64,000 nucleotides of DNA, from assembly GCA_005473895.2 (NCBI GenBank), contig SRJI02000006.1, forward strand, positions 1 to 64,000. The letters are read 5' to 3'. The notes beneath the pieces are model-generated. The model had not been told where the DNA came from. It did no database searches and saw nothing but the letters and a program-made list of their open reading frames with translations. Numbering within the stretch: position 1 is the first letter of the stretch; each line of letters begins with the position of its first letter. Position numbers and translations under genes: made by a program. This document shows positions 17,843-28,023 of the stretch, piece by piece. This DNA is from Carideicomes alvinocaridis (GTDB lineage Bacteria; Pseudomonadota; Alphaproteobacteria; Rhodobacterales; Rhodobacteraceae).

Positions 17843-19627
17843 ATGATCTGGGCGCTTCCCGACAGCATCGCCCCCTGGGCCGCGATCCTGCTGCTCGCCG
17901 CCGTCTTCGCCGTCTTCCTGCTGGAGCGGCAGCCGGCCGAGCTGACCGCCTTTTGCGGCGCGGTGGTGGCACTCGGCCTCGGGCTCGTCGACACCGAGGA
18001 CGTGCTGGCCAGCATCGCCAACCCCGCGCCGGTCACCATCGCCGCCATGTTCATCCTCAGCGCCGCGCTGGTGCGCACCGGCGCGCTGGAGGCGCTGGTG
18101 GCGCTGCTGACCCGGGCCGCCGCCACGCGCCCGGTCCTGGCGATCGGCAGCTTCTTCGCGGCGGCGGCGCTGGCCTCGGCCTTCATGAACAACACGCCGG
18201 TGGTGATGGTGCTGATCCCGGTGGTGATCGGCCTGTCGCAGCAGGTCGGCGCGGCGCCGTCGCGGCTGCTCATCCCGCTCAGCTACATGGTGATCCTGGG
18301 CGGCACCTGTTCGATGATCGGCACCTCGACCAACCTGCTGGTGGACGGGGTGGCGCGCGACCTGGGCCTCGCGCCCTTCGGTCTGTTCGAGATCGCGCCG
18401 CTGGGCGTGCTCGTGGCGCTGGCGGGCGGCGCCTTCCTTGTGCTTGCCGGGCCGCGCCTGCTGCCCGAGACCGGGCCCGCCATCGCCACCGTCGCGGGCG
18501 AGCCGCGCGCCTGGCTGGCCGAGCTCTTCATCCCGCCGGAATCGCCCCTGATCGGCCGCCCCGTCACCGAGGTGGAGGAGCTGCGGCGCGGCGGCGGGAC
18601 GGTGGTCGACGTGGTGCGCGGCGACGTCTCGCTGCGGCGCGCCATGGGCGACGTGGTGCTGGCTGCCGCCGACGTGGTCGTGGTGCGCACCCGCGACGCC
18701 GAGATCATGGGGTTCCGCGAAGGCCTGGCGCGCGGGCTGGCCCTGCCCGGGCTGGAGGCGGCGCAGACCCGACCTGCCAACGTGACCGAGGTGCTGGTCG
18801 GCCCCGGCGCGCGGGTGATCGGCCTGCCGCTCTGGGCGCTGCGCTGGCGGCGCCGCTTCGGGGTCTATGCCATGGCGCTGCACCGGCAGGGGGCGCAGAT
18901 CCGCGACCGGCTGGAAGAGACGCCGCTGCAGATCGGCGACACCCTGCTGCTGGACGGCGCGCCCGCCGACGTGGCCCGGCTGGTGGAAGAGGTGCGGCTG
19001 GTCGCGCTCAGCCCCTCGCCTGCACGCGCCTTCCGGCGGGGCAAGGCGCCGCTGGCCGTGGGCGTGCTGGCGCTGGTGGTGGGCTTGGCCGCGCTGAACC
19101 TGGCGCCGATCCTGCCGCTGGCCCTGGTCGGCGTGGCGCTGGTGCTGGTCACCGGCTGCATCGACGTCCCCGAGGCGCTGGAGGCGGTGGATGGCCGGCT
19201 GCTGCTGCTGATCGTGTCGATGCTGGTCCTCGGCACAGCGCTGGACCACTCGGGCGCGCTGGCCTTGGTGGTCAACTGGCTGGGCCCGCGCCTGGCCGAT
19301 GCGCCGCCGCTGCTGATCCTGGCGGTGATCTACGCCCTGACCTCGGTGATGACGGAGACGGTGACGAACAATGCCGTGGCGGTCCTGGTCACGCCCTTCG
19401 CCGCCGGGCTGGCGGTGCATCTGGGGCTCGATCCCCGGCCCTTCGTGGTGGCGGTCATGTTCGCCGCCTCGGCCAGTTTCGCCACCCCCATCGGCTACCA
19501 GACCAATACGCTGGTCTATAATGCCGGCGGATACCGCTTCGCGGATTTCCTGCGCATCGGGGTGCCGATGAACCTGATGGCGGGGCTGGTCACGGTGCTG
19601 CTGGTGCCGCTGATCTGGCCGCTGTGA
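17843..19627 (+). CDS. SLC13/DASS-type transporter with RCK_C domains (paralogue 2)
   Basis: 594 aa from ATG 17843, preferred over a TTG 12 codons upstream because the hydrophobic N-terminus starts here. It has the same two-half membrane plan as its neighbours, with central RCK_C domains (about residues 215-385). Motifs: AFMNNTPVVMVLIP, TSTNLLVDGVARDLG, VTNNAVAVLVTPFA and TPIGYQTNTLVYNAGGYRF. The last motifs match paralogue 3 closely and paralogue 1 less. It is 231 bases after paralogue 1 and converges on paralogue 3 with only 3 bases between stops. Substrate unknown. Confidence 0.88.
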   Translation: MIWALPDSIAPWAAILLLAAVFAVFLLERQPAELTAFCGAVVALGLGLVDTEDVLASIANPAPVTIAAMFILSAALVRTGALEALVALLTRAAATRPVLAIGSFFAAAALASAFMNNTPVVMVLIPVVIGLSQQVGAAPSRLLIPLSYMVILGGTCSMIGTSTNLLVDGVARDLGLAPFGLFEIAPLGVLVALAGGAFLVLAGPRLLPETGPAIATVAGEPRAWLAELFIPPESPLIGRPVTEVEELRRGGGTVVDVVRGDVSLRRAMGDVVLAAADVVVVRTRDAEIMGFREGLARGLALPGLEAAQTRPANVTEVLVGPGARVIGLPLWALRWRRRFGVYAMALHRQGAQIRDRLEETPLQIGDTLLLDGAPADVARLVEEVRLVALSPSPARAFRRGKAPLAVGVLALVVGLAALNLAPILPLALVGVALVLVTGCIDVPEALEAVDGRLLLLIVSMLVLGTALDHSGALALVVNWLGPRLADAPPLLILAVIYALTSVMTETVTNNAVAVLVTPFAAGLAVHLGLDPRPFVVAVMFAASASFATPIGYQTNTLVYNAGGYRFADFLRIGVPMNLMAGLVTVLLVPLIWPL

Positions 19628-19630
19628 CGC

Positions 19631-21409
19631 TCAGAGCGGCCAGATGAAGGGAATGGCGATGGAGGCGAGGATCCCCACGGTGATGTTCAGCGGAATGCCC
19701 ACCTTGAGGAAGTCGGTGAACCGGTAGCCGCCGGGGCCGAAGACCATCATGTTCGTCTGGTACCCGATGGGGGTGGCGAAACTGGCCGAGGCCGCCACCA
19801 TCACCGCCACGACCAGCGGCCGCGGATCGATGCCGAGCGCCTGGCCCAGCCCGATGGCGATGGGCGTGACCACCACGGCCACGGCGTTGTTCGACACCAG
19901 CTCGGTCAGCAGCGAGGTCAGCAGGTAGATCGCCCAGACAATGAAGACCGGCGGCAGCATCCTCAGCAACGGCGCCACCGCTTCGACGATCATGCGCACG
20001 GCGCCGGATTCCTCCAGCGCGGCGCCGATGGCCAGCATGGAGAAGATCAGCGCCAGCAGCCGCCCGTCGACGAAGGAAAAGGCCTCCTCCGCATCGATGC
20101 AGCGGGTCAGCAGCACCAGCGCCACGGCCAGGATGCTGAGCATCAGGATCGGTGCCACCCCCAAGGCGGCGAGCCCGACGATGGCCACGAGCGCGAGCAG
20201 CGCGATCGGTGCATGGCCCCGGCGAAAGGCGCGGGCCGAGGGGCGCGTCACGTCGACCAGCCCCATATCGGCGGCGAGCCTCTGGATGTCCTCGGGCGCA
20301 CCCTCCAGCAGCAGCGTGTCGCCCACCCGCACCACGAGGTCGTCGAGCTGGCGGCCGATATTCTGGTTCCGCCGGTGGACCGCCAGCGGATAGACCCCGT
20401 AGCGCCGCCGCAGCCGCAGCGCGCCCAGGCGGCGGCCGACCATCTTCGCCTCGGGCGTGATCAGCACCTCCACGGTCGAGGTCTCCACCGCCGAGACCTG
20501 GTCGACCCGCTTGAGCGACTTGTTGCGCTGCAGGCTCAGGAGTTCGGTCATCTGCGTGCGCAGCACCACCCGGTCGCCGACCTGCAGCTCAACCCCCTCG
20601 AGGTTGCGGCGCAGGGACTCGTCCCCGCGCACCACGTCGATCAGGCGGACGCCTTCGCGCTTGAACAGCTGCACGCCGGTAACCTCGCGGCCGATCAGGT
20701 TGGAGTCGGGCGGGATGACGGCCTCGGTGAAGAACTTCATCCGGCTGCGGTCGCTCAGCATCGCCGCCATGCTGTCACGCTCGGGCAGCAGGAAGCGGCC
20801 GAAGAAGCGCAGGTAGATCATGCCCCAGGCGACGACGATCAGGCCCAGCGGCGTGACTTCGAAGATGGTGAAGGGCTCCATCCCGTTGGCGCGCGCGACG
20901 CCGTCGACCAGCAGGTTGGTGGAGGTCCCGATCAGCGTCAGCGTGCCACCAAGGATCGCCGCATAGCTGAGCGGAATCAGCAGCTTGGAGGCCGCAGTTC
21001 CCATGGTCCGGGCAAGCTGCACGAAGACCGGGATCATCACCACCACCACCGGCGTGTTGGACACCACGGCCGAGGCCAGCACGACGAAGCCCAGCAGCAG
21101 CACGATGGCCCGCTTGGGATGGCTGCGCGCGTTGCGGTCGGCCACCGAGGTGAAGGCGTCGAGCGCACCCGTCCGCACCAGCGCGCCCATGACGATGAAC
21201 ATCGCCGCGATGGTCCAGGGCGCGGGGTTGGCCAGTACCGACAGCGCGGCATCGTAGGGCAGCACCCCCAGCAGCAGCAGGACCGAGGCGCCGCCGATCG
21301 CCACCACCTCGGCGGGATAGGTCTCGCGCACGAAGAAGACGAACATCACCGCGACGGTGGCGAGGGTCAGGAAGGCCTGCGCGTGCGGGGAAAGGGCCAG
21401 GTCGATCAT
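19631..21409 (-). CDS. SLC13/DASS-type transporter with RCK_C domains (paralogue 3)
   Basis: 592 aa. Membrane-domain motifs VVSNTPVVVVMIPVFV, TSTNLLVDGVARANG, VSNNAVAVVVTPIA and TPIGYQTNMMVFGPGGYRF flank a central region with two RCK_C domains (about residues 215-390). Inner membrane. Convergent with paralogue 2, to which it is most alike, so an inverted duplication is likely. It is last in a minus-strand run after the YmdB-like and EamA genes; a 14-bp minisatellite lies just upstream of its start and might affect its expression. Substrate not predictable. Confidence 0.88.
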   Translation of the reverse strand: MIDLALSPHAQAFLTLATVAVMFVFFVRETYPAEVVAIGGASVLLLLGVLPYDAALSVLANPAPWTIAAMFIVMGALVRTGALDAFTSVADRNARSHPKRAIVLLLGFVVLASAVVSNTPVVVVMIPVFVQLARTMGTAASKLLIPLSYAAILGGTLTLIGTSTNLLVDGVARANGMEPFTIFEVTPLGLIVVAWGMIYLRFFGRFLLPERDSMAAMLSDRSRMKFFTEAVIPPDSNLIGREVTGVQLFKREGVRLIDVVRGDESLRRNLEGVELQVGDRVVLRTQMTELLSLQRNKSLKRVDQVSAVETSTVEVLITPEAKMVGRRLGALRLRRRYGVYPLAVHRRNQNIGRQLDDLVVRVGDTLLLEGAPEDIQRLAADMGLVDVTRPSARAFRRGHAPIALLALVAIVGLAALGVAPILMLSILAVALVLLTRCIDAEEAFSFVDGRLLALIFSMLAIGAALEESGAVRMIVEAVAPLLRMLPPVFIVWAIYLLTSLLTELVSNNAVAVVVTPIAIGLGQALGIDPRPLVVAVMVAASASFATPIGYQTNMMVFGPGGYRFTDFLKVGIPLNITVGILASIAIPFIWPL

Positions 21410-21444
21410 GCGGGGTCCGGTCGTCTCTGTCTGGTCGTTTGTAT

Positions 21445-21514
21445 GGGGCCGGTGGTCTCGGGTCGGTGGTCTGGGGCCGGTGGTCGGGGGCCGGTGGTCT
21501 GGGGCCGGTGGTCT
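21445..21514. repeat. 14-bp tandem repeat (minisatellite), five units
   Basis: Five adjacent units of GGGGCCGGTGGTCT or one- to two-base variants start at 21445, 21459, 21473, 21487 and 21501; a degenerate sixth begins at 21515 and runs into the EamA stop. The unit is not a multiple of three and lies between genes, 35 bases before the start of the SLC13 paralogue 3. Slippage could change copy number. Confidence 0.9.
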
Positions 21515-21526
21515 CGGGTCGCTCGG

Positions 21527-22498
21527 TCAGGTGGCTCGCGTCTCGTCGCAGGGCGCGCCGGCCACCGGGCGCGGCACCGGCGGCAGGGCGGGCCGCGGCT
21601 GTACCAGTGCCAGACCCGAGAGCATCAGGGCAAGCGCCGTCCAGACATAACCCGAATAGGCCTCGCCCAGGATCAGCATCGCCCAGATCATGCCGAAACT
21701 GGTCACCAGGTAGGCAACCTGTGCGGCAAAGACGGACCCGGCGCGGCCCACCATCCAGACATAGCCGCAATAGATCACCGCGTGGATCAGCGACGAGGCG
21801 ATCAGCGCCACATCCGCCGCGCCCCAGGGCGGGCGCGGGTCGATCCATTGCCCCGAGGCCAGCGTCGCCGGCAGCACCAGCACCATGCCCAGGACCGAGG
21901 CGCCGAAGAGCGTCTGCACCGGGTCCATCCCGGAGGTGCCCCAGCGCGAGACGAGGTTGCCCTCGACCGCGTAGAAGAAGGGGGCGAGCAGCGCCAGCGG
22001 GATGAAGGCGGCCATGGCCGGCTCCGGCAGGCTGGCCTCCGGCCCCACGATCAGCACCACGCCGCCGAGGCCAAGGCAGAGCCCCGCGATCCGGGTCAGG
22101 CTGAACCGGTCGTTGCCCAGCGCCAGCGCGATCGGGAAGGCGAACATCGGCACCATGGAGATCAGGATCGACATCACCCCCGAGGGAAGATGCGCCAGCG
22201 CCCGGTAGGAGACGCCGTTGGGCAGGATCGTCCCCACCAGCGCGATCACCGCCCAGAGCCCCAGCCGCCGCGGCGTGATCCGGGGCAGCCGGCCGCGCAG
22301 CAGGCAGACCAGCCCGAGCGCCACGCTGGCGATGACAAGCTGCCAGAAGATCAGGCCCAGCGGCTGGTAGCCCCCGTCCACGGCGATCTTGCTCAGCGGC
22401 TCGGTCAGGCCCCAGCCCGCTCCGATGACCACGAGTAGCAGGATCAGCCGGACGCGCCCTGCCCCGGGGACGGGTCCGCCGACGGCGCCGGCGCTCAC
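21527..22498 (-). CDS. EamA/DMT-family exporter
   Basis: 323 aa from a GTG at 22498 whose first bases overlap the stop of the YmdB-like gene (GTGA); longer frames run through that gene. About ten hydrophobic segments in two EamA repeats, starting LILLLVVIGAGWGLTEPLSKIA. Inner-membrane carrier of unknown substrate. The Pro/Arg-rich C-terminus (PPVPRPVAG) is cytoplasmic. Translational coupling with the phosphodiesterase gene suggests co-expression but not necessarily shared function. Confidence 0.86.
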   Translation of the reverse strand: MSAGAVGGPVPGAGRVRLILLLVVIGAGWGLTEPLSKIAVDGGYQPLGLIFWQLVIASVALGLVCLLRGRLPRITPRRLGLWAVIALVGTILPNGVSYRALAHLPSGVMSILISMVPMFAFPIALALGNDRFSLTRIAGLCLGLGGVVLIVGPEASLPEPAMAAFIPLALLAPFFYAVEGNLVSRWGTSGMDPVQTLFGASVLGMVLVLPATLASGQWIDPRPPWGAADVALIASSLIHAVIYCGYVWMVGRAGSVFAAQVAYLVTSFGMIWAMLILGEAYSGYVWTALALMLSGLALVQPRPALPPVPRPVAGAPCDETRAT

Positions 22499-23307
22499 AA
22501 ACCGGCCTCGCTCAGCCGCCCCCCGAGGCGCACCATCTCGATCCGCGTGGCGGCGCCCGTGCGGTCGTCGGTCTCCACCAGCACGCCCGACAGCGTCGCC
22601 TCGCCCAGGGCTGGGGTGAAGCGGCCCTTCGCCATACCGGTGATAAAGCGGCGCATCGGCTCTTCGCGTTCCATGCCGATGACGCTCAGGTAATCGCCGC
22701 ACATGCCGGCATCGGTCAGGTAGCCGGTGCCGCCCGGCAGGATCTGCGCATCCGCCGTGGGCACGTGGGTATGGGTGCCCACCACCAGGCTCGCGCGGCC
22801 GTCGCAGAAATGGCCCATCGCCATCTTCTCGCTGGTGGCCTCGCAATGCACGTCGAGCAGCACCGCCTGCACCTGCCCGCCCCGCGGATAGGCTTTGAGC
22901 ACCTGCTCCACCGCCGAGAAGGGATCGTCGAAGGCCCGCTTCATGAAGACCTGGCCCAGCACTTGCAGCACCAGCACCTTGCGCCCGCGCCGGTCCTCGA
23001 AGACCCGGTGCCCGCGCCCCGGCGCGCCCTTGGCAAAGTTGAGCGGGCGGATGATGCGCGGCTCGCCCTCGATATATTGCAGCATGTCCTTCTGGTCGAA
23101 GGCGTGATCGCCCAGCGTCACGCAATCGGCCCCGGCCTCGAGCAGAAGCTTGGCATGTTCGCCCGAGAGGCCCATCCCGTTGGAGGAATTCTCCCCGTTG
23201 ACCACAACGAAGTCGAGCTTCCAATCCTCGCGCAGGCCCGGCAGCCGGTCAGCCACCGTGCGCCGGCCGGCCCGGCCCATAACGTCGCCCAGAAACAGCA
23301 ATCTCAT
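22495..23307 (-). CDS. YmdB-type metallophosphoesterase (TIGR00282 family)
   Basis: 270 aa from ATG 23307 (MRLLFLGDVMGRAGRR). The metal-binding residues sit in GDVMGR, NGENSSNG, LGDHAFD, DVHCEATSEK and VVGTHTHVPTAD, the ordered signature of the family. Its Bacillus subtilis member YmdB is a cyclic-nucleotide phosphodiesterase affecting biofilm and RNA turnover; the role in alphaproteobacteria is not settled. Cytoplasmic. Divergent from mtnP across 170 bases and overlapping the EamA gene by four bases. Confidence 0.9.
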   Translation of the reverse strand: MRLLFLGDVMGRAGRRTVADRLPGLREDWKLDFVVVNGENSSNGMGLSGEHAKLLLEAGADCVTLGDHAFDQKDMLQYIEGEPRIIRPLNFAKGAPGRGHRVFEDRRGRKVLVLQVLGQVFMKRAFDDPFSAVEQVLKAYPRGGQVQAVLLDVHCEATSEKMAMGHFCDGRASLVVGTHTHVPTADAQILPGGTGYLTDAGMCGDYLSVIGMEREEPMRRFITGMAKGRFTPALGEATLSGVLVETDDRTGAATRIEMVRLGGRLSEAGL

Positions 23308-23477
23308 GTTCAACGCCCTACGCCGGGCGGGCCGGAGTGGCAAATGAAATCCGCGCTGTAGGGCCGCTTCCGGGTGCCGAAACCGCCGCGCTGCCGTCCC
23401 CGTCGCCGACCCGGCTTGCAGCCCGCGCCCACAGGACGCACCATCGCGCGGCGAAGGCAAGGACAGGGAGACCGCAG

Positions 23478-24349
<872 letters not shown>

Positions 24350-24350
<1 letters not shown>

Positions 24351-25207
24351 TGGGAGGGTGGACAAAATTCTATTGGGACGCCCTCGAACAGCTCTACTGG
24401 TCGCCGCAATATCTCGGCCTCAAGTCCATTCCGCGACGATACTGGGAGAGCGATGGAGACCGTGTCAGCATTCCCCGGGAGATGACCAACACGAGCGGCC
24501 CGCTCTATCGTCGCATCCGCTTTGGCGAGGAATACTGGGGCTATGCAAAACGTCAGGAAGAGCTCTTCAATCACATCTTCGACCTCACATTCGCGATCAT
24601 GCCGCCAACCGAGATCGGACATCTGCTGGGCAAGCTCACAGGGACAGACCCGGGCGGAGCGTTCGAGACATTCGGCCGGGAGATACGCGCTCGGTATCGC
24701 TGGCCGAAGGTTGCGAATATCACGACGCCGGACGGCTTCTTTGTGTCCGACAGCGCGATTGTCAGCCTTGAACTGAAATTCGGCGCGATCACATCGCTCG
24801 ACCAACTCGGAAAGTATCTCGCCCTCTTTATCCATGAAGAGCGCATGACGGGGCGTCGCGAACATCTGCTACTTCACTATGTCTTTCCAAAGGACGCCGA
24901 AAATGCGCTCGCGAAGTACTTCGGCTTCGCGGCTCGAGACCTTGCAAAGCAATCTCCCGAAACGATCATTGGCGCCGCCGACAATCGTCTCGTCAAAGAC
25001 TTCCTGGTCGAGAACCGAAGCGAACTCGAAGATGTCATGGGGCGGGTCCGCCTCGGTGCGTCCAACTGGCTCGAGGTCTCGGAGCAGATCGCCCTGCGGA
25101 TAGAAGAGCTTGAAGGCCAGGGTCGAGACCCGACACTCGCCCGCCTCCTGGAAGGGCTTCACTCCGCCATTCAGGACCACCCCCTTTCCGGCGTTCCGGA
25201 GAAATAG
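24350..25207 (+). CDS. Unknown protein with PD-(D/E)XK nuclease-like core, low GC
   Basis: 285 aa from the ATG at 24350 (TGATG with the mtnP stop). I do not recognise the family. The central part reads like a PD-(D/E)XK active site: Pro127-Asp128 in TTPDGFF, then 12 residues to Glu141-Leu-Lys143 in SLELKF, then DQLGKYL with Gln152, as in restriction-type and related nucleases. A Glu at 111 (GREIRARY) could be the helix acidic residue. No membrane segment or signal. Three 60-base lines counted by hand gave 45, 55 and 60 % GC, clearly below its neighbours, and rare codons are frequent, so recent acquisition is likely. It could be a degraded or solitary restriction-like enzyme. No methylase is adjacent. 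Confidence 0.75.
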
Positions 25208-25208
25208 C

Positions 25209-25237
25209 TTGACGGACCGGCGACGACAGGGTGGTTA
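25209..25237 (+). promoter_or_regulatory. Possible promoter for apt
   Basis: TTGACG and TGGTTA are spaced by 17 bases, about 52 bases before the apt start. The -35 is good and the -10 poor. Predicted by eye only. Confidence 0.3.
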
Positions 25238-25289
25238 ACCGACGTTCGATCCAGCCACCACTTCAAGCCTTCGATCCTAGGGAATCCTC

Positions 25290-25820
25290 ATGAAAACCGT
25301 CCGCGACTATATCCGTACCATCGTCGATTTTCCCCATGAGGGGATCATGTTCCGCGACGTGACCACGCTTTTCGCCGATCCGCGGGGGTTCCGGATGGCG
25401 GTGGACCAGATGCTGCACCCCTATGCCGGGACCCGGATCGACAAGGTGGTGGGGCTGGAGGCGCGGGGCTTCATCCTGGGCGGGGCGATCGCGCACCAGC
25501 TGGGCACCGGCTTCGTTCCGATCCGCAAGAAGGGCAAGCTGCCCGGCGCCGTGATCTCGGAGGAATACACGCTCGAATACGGCGAGGCGGTGGTGGAGAT
25601 CCACGACGACGCCATCACGGCCGGCGAGCGCATCCTGCTGGTGGACGACCTGCTGGCGACCGGCGGCACCGCGGCGGCGGGGATCAAGCTGATCGAGCGG
25701 CTGGGTGGCGAGATCGCGGGCTGCGCCTTCATCATCGACCTGCCCGATATCGGCGGCCGCAAGCGGCTGGAGGAGATGGGCATGGATGTCCACGCGCTCT
25801 GCGCCTTCGAGGGCGACTGA
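25290..25820 (+). CDS. apt: Adenine phosphoribosyltransferase
   Basis: 176 aa. It converts adenine and PRPP to AMP, the salvage step that follows MtnP. The PRPP-binding loop [13 protein letters not shown] is at about residues 117-129, and the N-terminal [14 protein letters not shown] and EARGFILG match APT rather than HPRT. ATG 25290 gives the family N-terminus [15 protein letters not shown]. It lies downstream of mtnP but is separated by the low-GC gene and 82 bases, so it may have its own promoter. Confidence 0.95.
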   Translation: MKTVRDYIRTIVDFPHEGIMFRDVTTLFADPRGFRMAVDQMLHPYAGTRIDKVVGLEARGFILGGAIAHQLGTGFVPIRKKGKLPGAVISEEYTLEYGEAVVEIHDDAITAGERILLVDDLLATGGTAAAGIKLIERLGGEIAGCAFIIDLPDIGGRKRLEEMGMDVHALCAFEGD

Positions 25821-25911
25821 GGCGGCGCCGCCTCTTCACGGCGCTGCGAGCCGGCTGGCCCCGCGGGCCGTCGGCCCTAGCTCAGCCTCCTGACCGATTG
25901 CAGGAGGACCG

Positions 25912-27204
25912 ATGCCCGATACCGACCAGCCCGCCAGCGAACTGCCCGACCTCGTCCGCCGCATCCTCGACGAGACCGGCGCGACCGACCTTGCCGCGCG
26001 CCTGTCCCATCCCCATCGCCGGCTTGAAGTGGCGGTGCCGGTGCGCCGCGACGACGGCTCCCTGTCGGTCTGGAAGGGCTGGCGCGTCCAGTACGACACC
26101 ACGCTGGGCCCGGCCAAGGGCGGCATCCGCTTCCACCCCGGGACCGATGCCGACGAGGTCACGCGGCTGGCCTTCTGGATGACGGTCAAATGCGCCCTGC
26201 TCGACCTGCCTTTCGGCGGCGGCAAGGGCGGCGTCTGCGTCGATCCCAAGCAATTGTCGCCATTGGAGGTCGAAAGGCTCGCCCGGAGCTACGTCAAGGC
26301 GGTGGCCGACGTGATCGGGCCCGACCGGGACATTCCGGCGCCGGACGTGAACACCGATGCCCGCATCATGGGCTGGATGGCGGACGAATATTCCGACATC
26401 ACCCGCGCCCACCAGCCCGCCGCCATGACCGGCAAGCCCCAGGCCCTGGGCGGATCGCGCGGGCGGCCGGCGGCGACCGGGCGCGGCGCGCTCATCGCCC
26501 TTCAGGAATGGGCCCGCCGGAAGGATCTGAAACCCGAAGAGACCACCATCGCCGTCCAGGGCTTCGGCAGTGCGGGGGCGCATTTCGCCTGTCTCGCCCA
26601 CGAGGCCGGCTACCGGGTGGTCGCGGTGTCGGACAGCCAGGGGGCGCTTCATGCGAAGGACGGACTCGATCCGCGGGCGGTCTGGGCGCACAAGCAGGAA
26701 GAGAAGGAGCTGAAGGGCCTGATCTATTGCGGCTCTTCCGTGCGCGAGCAGGAGGATTACGAGACGCTGGACCGCGACGCGCTGATCGGGCTCGACGTCG
26801 ATGTCCTGGCCCTCGCGGCGATGCAGGACGCGGTGGACGCGGAGAATGCGGGCGATGTCCGGGCGCCGCTGGTGCTGGAGCTGGCCAACGGCCCGGTGAC
26901 GCCCGAGGCGGATGCGGCGCTGGCCGAGCGCGAGGTGACCATCCTGCCCGACATCCTGGTCAATGCCGGCGGCGTGACGGTGAGCTATTTCGAATGGGTG
27001 CAGTCCCGCAGCGGCGATTACTGGCCGGAGGAAGACGTGCAGTCGCGGCTCGAGTCCCGGATGCTCGAGGCCTGCGGCCGGGTCTACGACCGGGCGGATG
27101 AGGACGACATGCCGGTGCGCGAAGCCGCCTACCGGCTGGCGCTCGACCGGCTGGCCGAGGCGACCGAGAGCCGCGGCGACCGCACCTATTTCAGCGGCTC
27201 CTGA
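25912..27204 (+). CDS. Glu/Leu/Phe/Val dehydrogenase (probable glutamate dehydrogenase)
   Basis: 430 aa, the size of hexameric NAD(P)-dependent amino-acid dehydrogenases. The substrate region has GPAKGGIRFHP and PFGGGKGGV with the catalytic lysine, followed by PAPDVNTD with the catalytic aspartate; the Rossmann nucleotide motif is GFGSAG. The residue pattern fits glutamate dehydrogenase best, but leucine or phenylalanine cannot be excluded by eye. Cytoplasmic. Purine-rich AGGAGG precedes the ATG. Convergent with pdxJ, 17 bases between stops. Confidence 0.88.
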   Translation: MPDTDQPASELPDLVRRILDETGATDLAARLSHPHRRLEVAVPVRRDDGSLSVWKGWRVQYDTTLGPAKGGIRFHPGTDADEVTRLAFWMTVKCALLDLPFGGGKGGVCVDPKQLSPLEVERLARSYVKAVADVIGPDRDIPAPDVNTDARIMGWMADEYSDITRAHQPAAMTGKPQALGGSRGRPAATGRGALIALQEWARRKDLKPEETTIAVQGFGSAGAHFACLAHEAGYRVVAVSDSQGALHAKDGLDPRAVWAHKQEEKELKGLIYCGSSVREQEDYETLDRDALIGLDVDVLALAAMQDAVDAENAGDVRAPLVLELANGPVTPEADAALAEREVTILPDILVNAGGVTVSYFEWVQSRSGDYWPEEDVQSRLESRMLEACGRVYDRADEDDMPVREAAYRLALDRLAEATESRGDRTYFSGS

Positions 27205-27221
27205 AGCGCGCAGGCCGGCGT

Positions 27222-27977
27222 TCAGACCGCCCCGCGGGCCGCGTCCATCAGGCGGCGCATCTCGCGGATGGCCGGGTCGAGTCCGCGGAAGATCGCCTCG
27301 CCGATCAGGAAATGGCCGATATTGAGCTCGCGGATCTCGGGCAGCGCGGCGATCGGGCCGACCGTGTCGTAGGTCAGGCCGTGGCCGGCATGGATCTCCA
27401 GCCCCAGCCCGTGGCCGAAGGCGGCCATGTCGCGCAGACCCGCCAGCTCGGCGTCGCGCTCGGCGAGGCGCCCCTCGGCATGGGCGTCGCAATAGGCGCC
27501 GGTATGCAGCTCGATCACCTGGGCACCGATCCGCTGCGCCGCCTCGATCTGCGGCCGGTCGGCGGCGATGAAGATCGACACCCGGCAGCCCGCCTCGCGC
27601 AGGGGCGCGATGAACCGGCCCAGCCGCGCCTCTTCGCGCAGCACGTCAAGCCCGCCCTCGGTGGTGCGTTCCTCGCGCTTTTCCGGGACCAGGCAGACGG
27701 CGTGGGGCCGATGGCGCAGGGCGATCGCCTGCATCTCGTCCGTCGCGGCCATCTCGAAGTTCAGCGGGACGGTCAGCGCGGCGGCCAGCCCCTCGATATC
27801 CGCGTCGGAGATGTGGCGACGATCCTCGCGCAGGTGGGCGGTGATGCCGTCGGCCCCCGCCGCCTCGGCCAGCTTCGCGGCGCGCAGCGGATCGGGGCTG
27901 GCGCCGCCGCGCGCATTGCGCACCGTCGCCACGTGGTCGATGTTCACGCCCAGCCGCAGGGTCTGCCCGGTTGTCAT
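27222..27977 (-). CDS. pdxJ: Pyridoxine 5'-phosphate synthase
   Basis: 251 aa from ATG 27977, preferred because GGAGG lies 6 bases before it and the protein then begins with the family stretch [19 protein letters not shown]; a start 10 codons upstream lacks support. PdxJ joins 3-amino-1-hydroxyacetone phosphate and deoxyxylulose phosphate to pyridoxine phosphate. [32 protein letters not shown] and [12 protein letters not shown] are all present. It ends the rpoZ-rsh-DUF2062 run. In relatives acpS, lepB, rnc and era commonly follow pdxJ; here the next gene is the convergent dehydrogenase. Confidence 0.96.
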   Translation of the reverse strand: MTTGQTLRLGVNIDHVATVRNARGGASPDPLRAAKLAEAAGADGITAHLREDRRHISDADIEGLAAALTVPLNFEMAATDEMQAIALRHRPHAVCLVPEKREERTTEGGLDVLREEARLGRFIAPLREAGCRVSIFIAADRPQIEAAQRIGAQVIELHTGAYCDAHAEGRLAERDAELAGLRDMAAFGHGLGLEIHAGHGLTYDTVGPIAALPEIRELNIGHFLIGEAIFRGLDPAIREMRRLMDAARGAV

Positions 27978-28023
27978 GCCCGCCTCCGTTTTGCGCGCAA
28001 TTTCCACCGCGCGGCGGCAAAGG

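Noticed and set aside
16151-19420. Open frame of over 1000 codons on the minus strand across two SLC13 genes
   Set aside because: It is antisense to two genes with clear family motifs, and its His/Gln/Arg-rich composition is the usual shadow of high-GC coding DNA.
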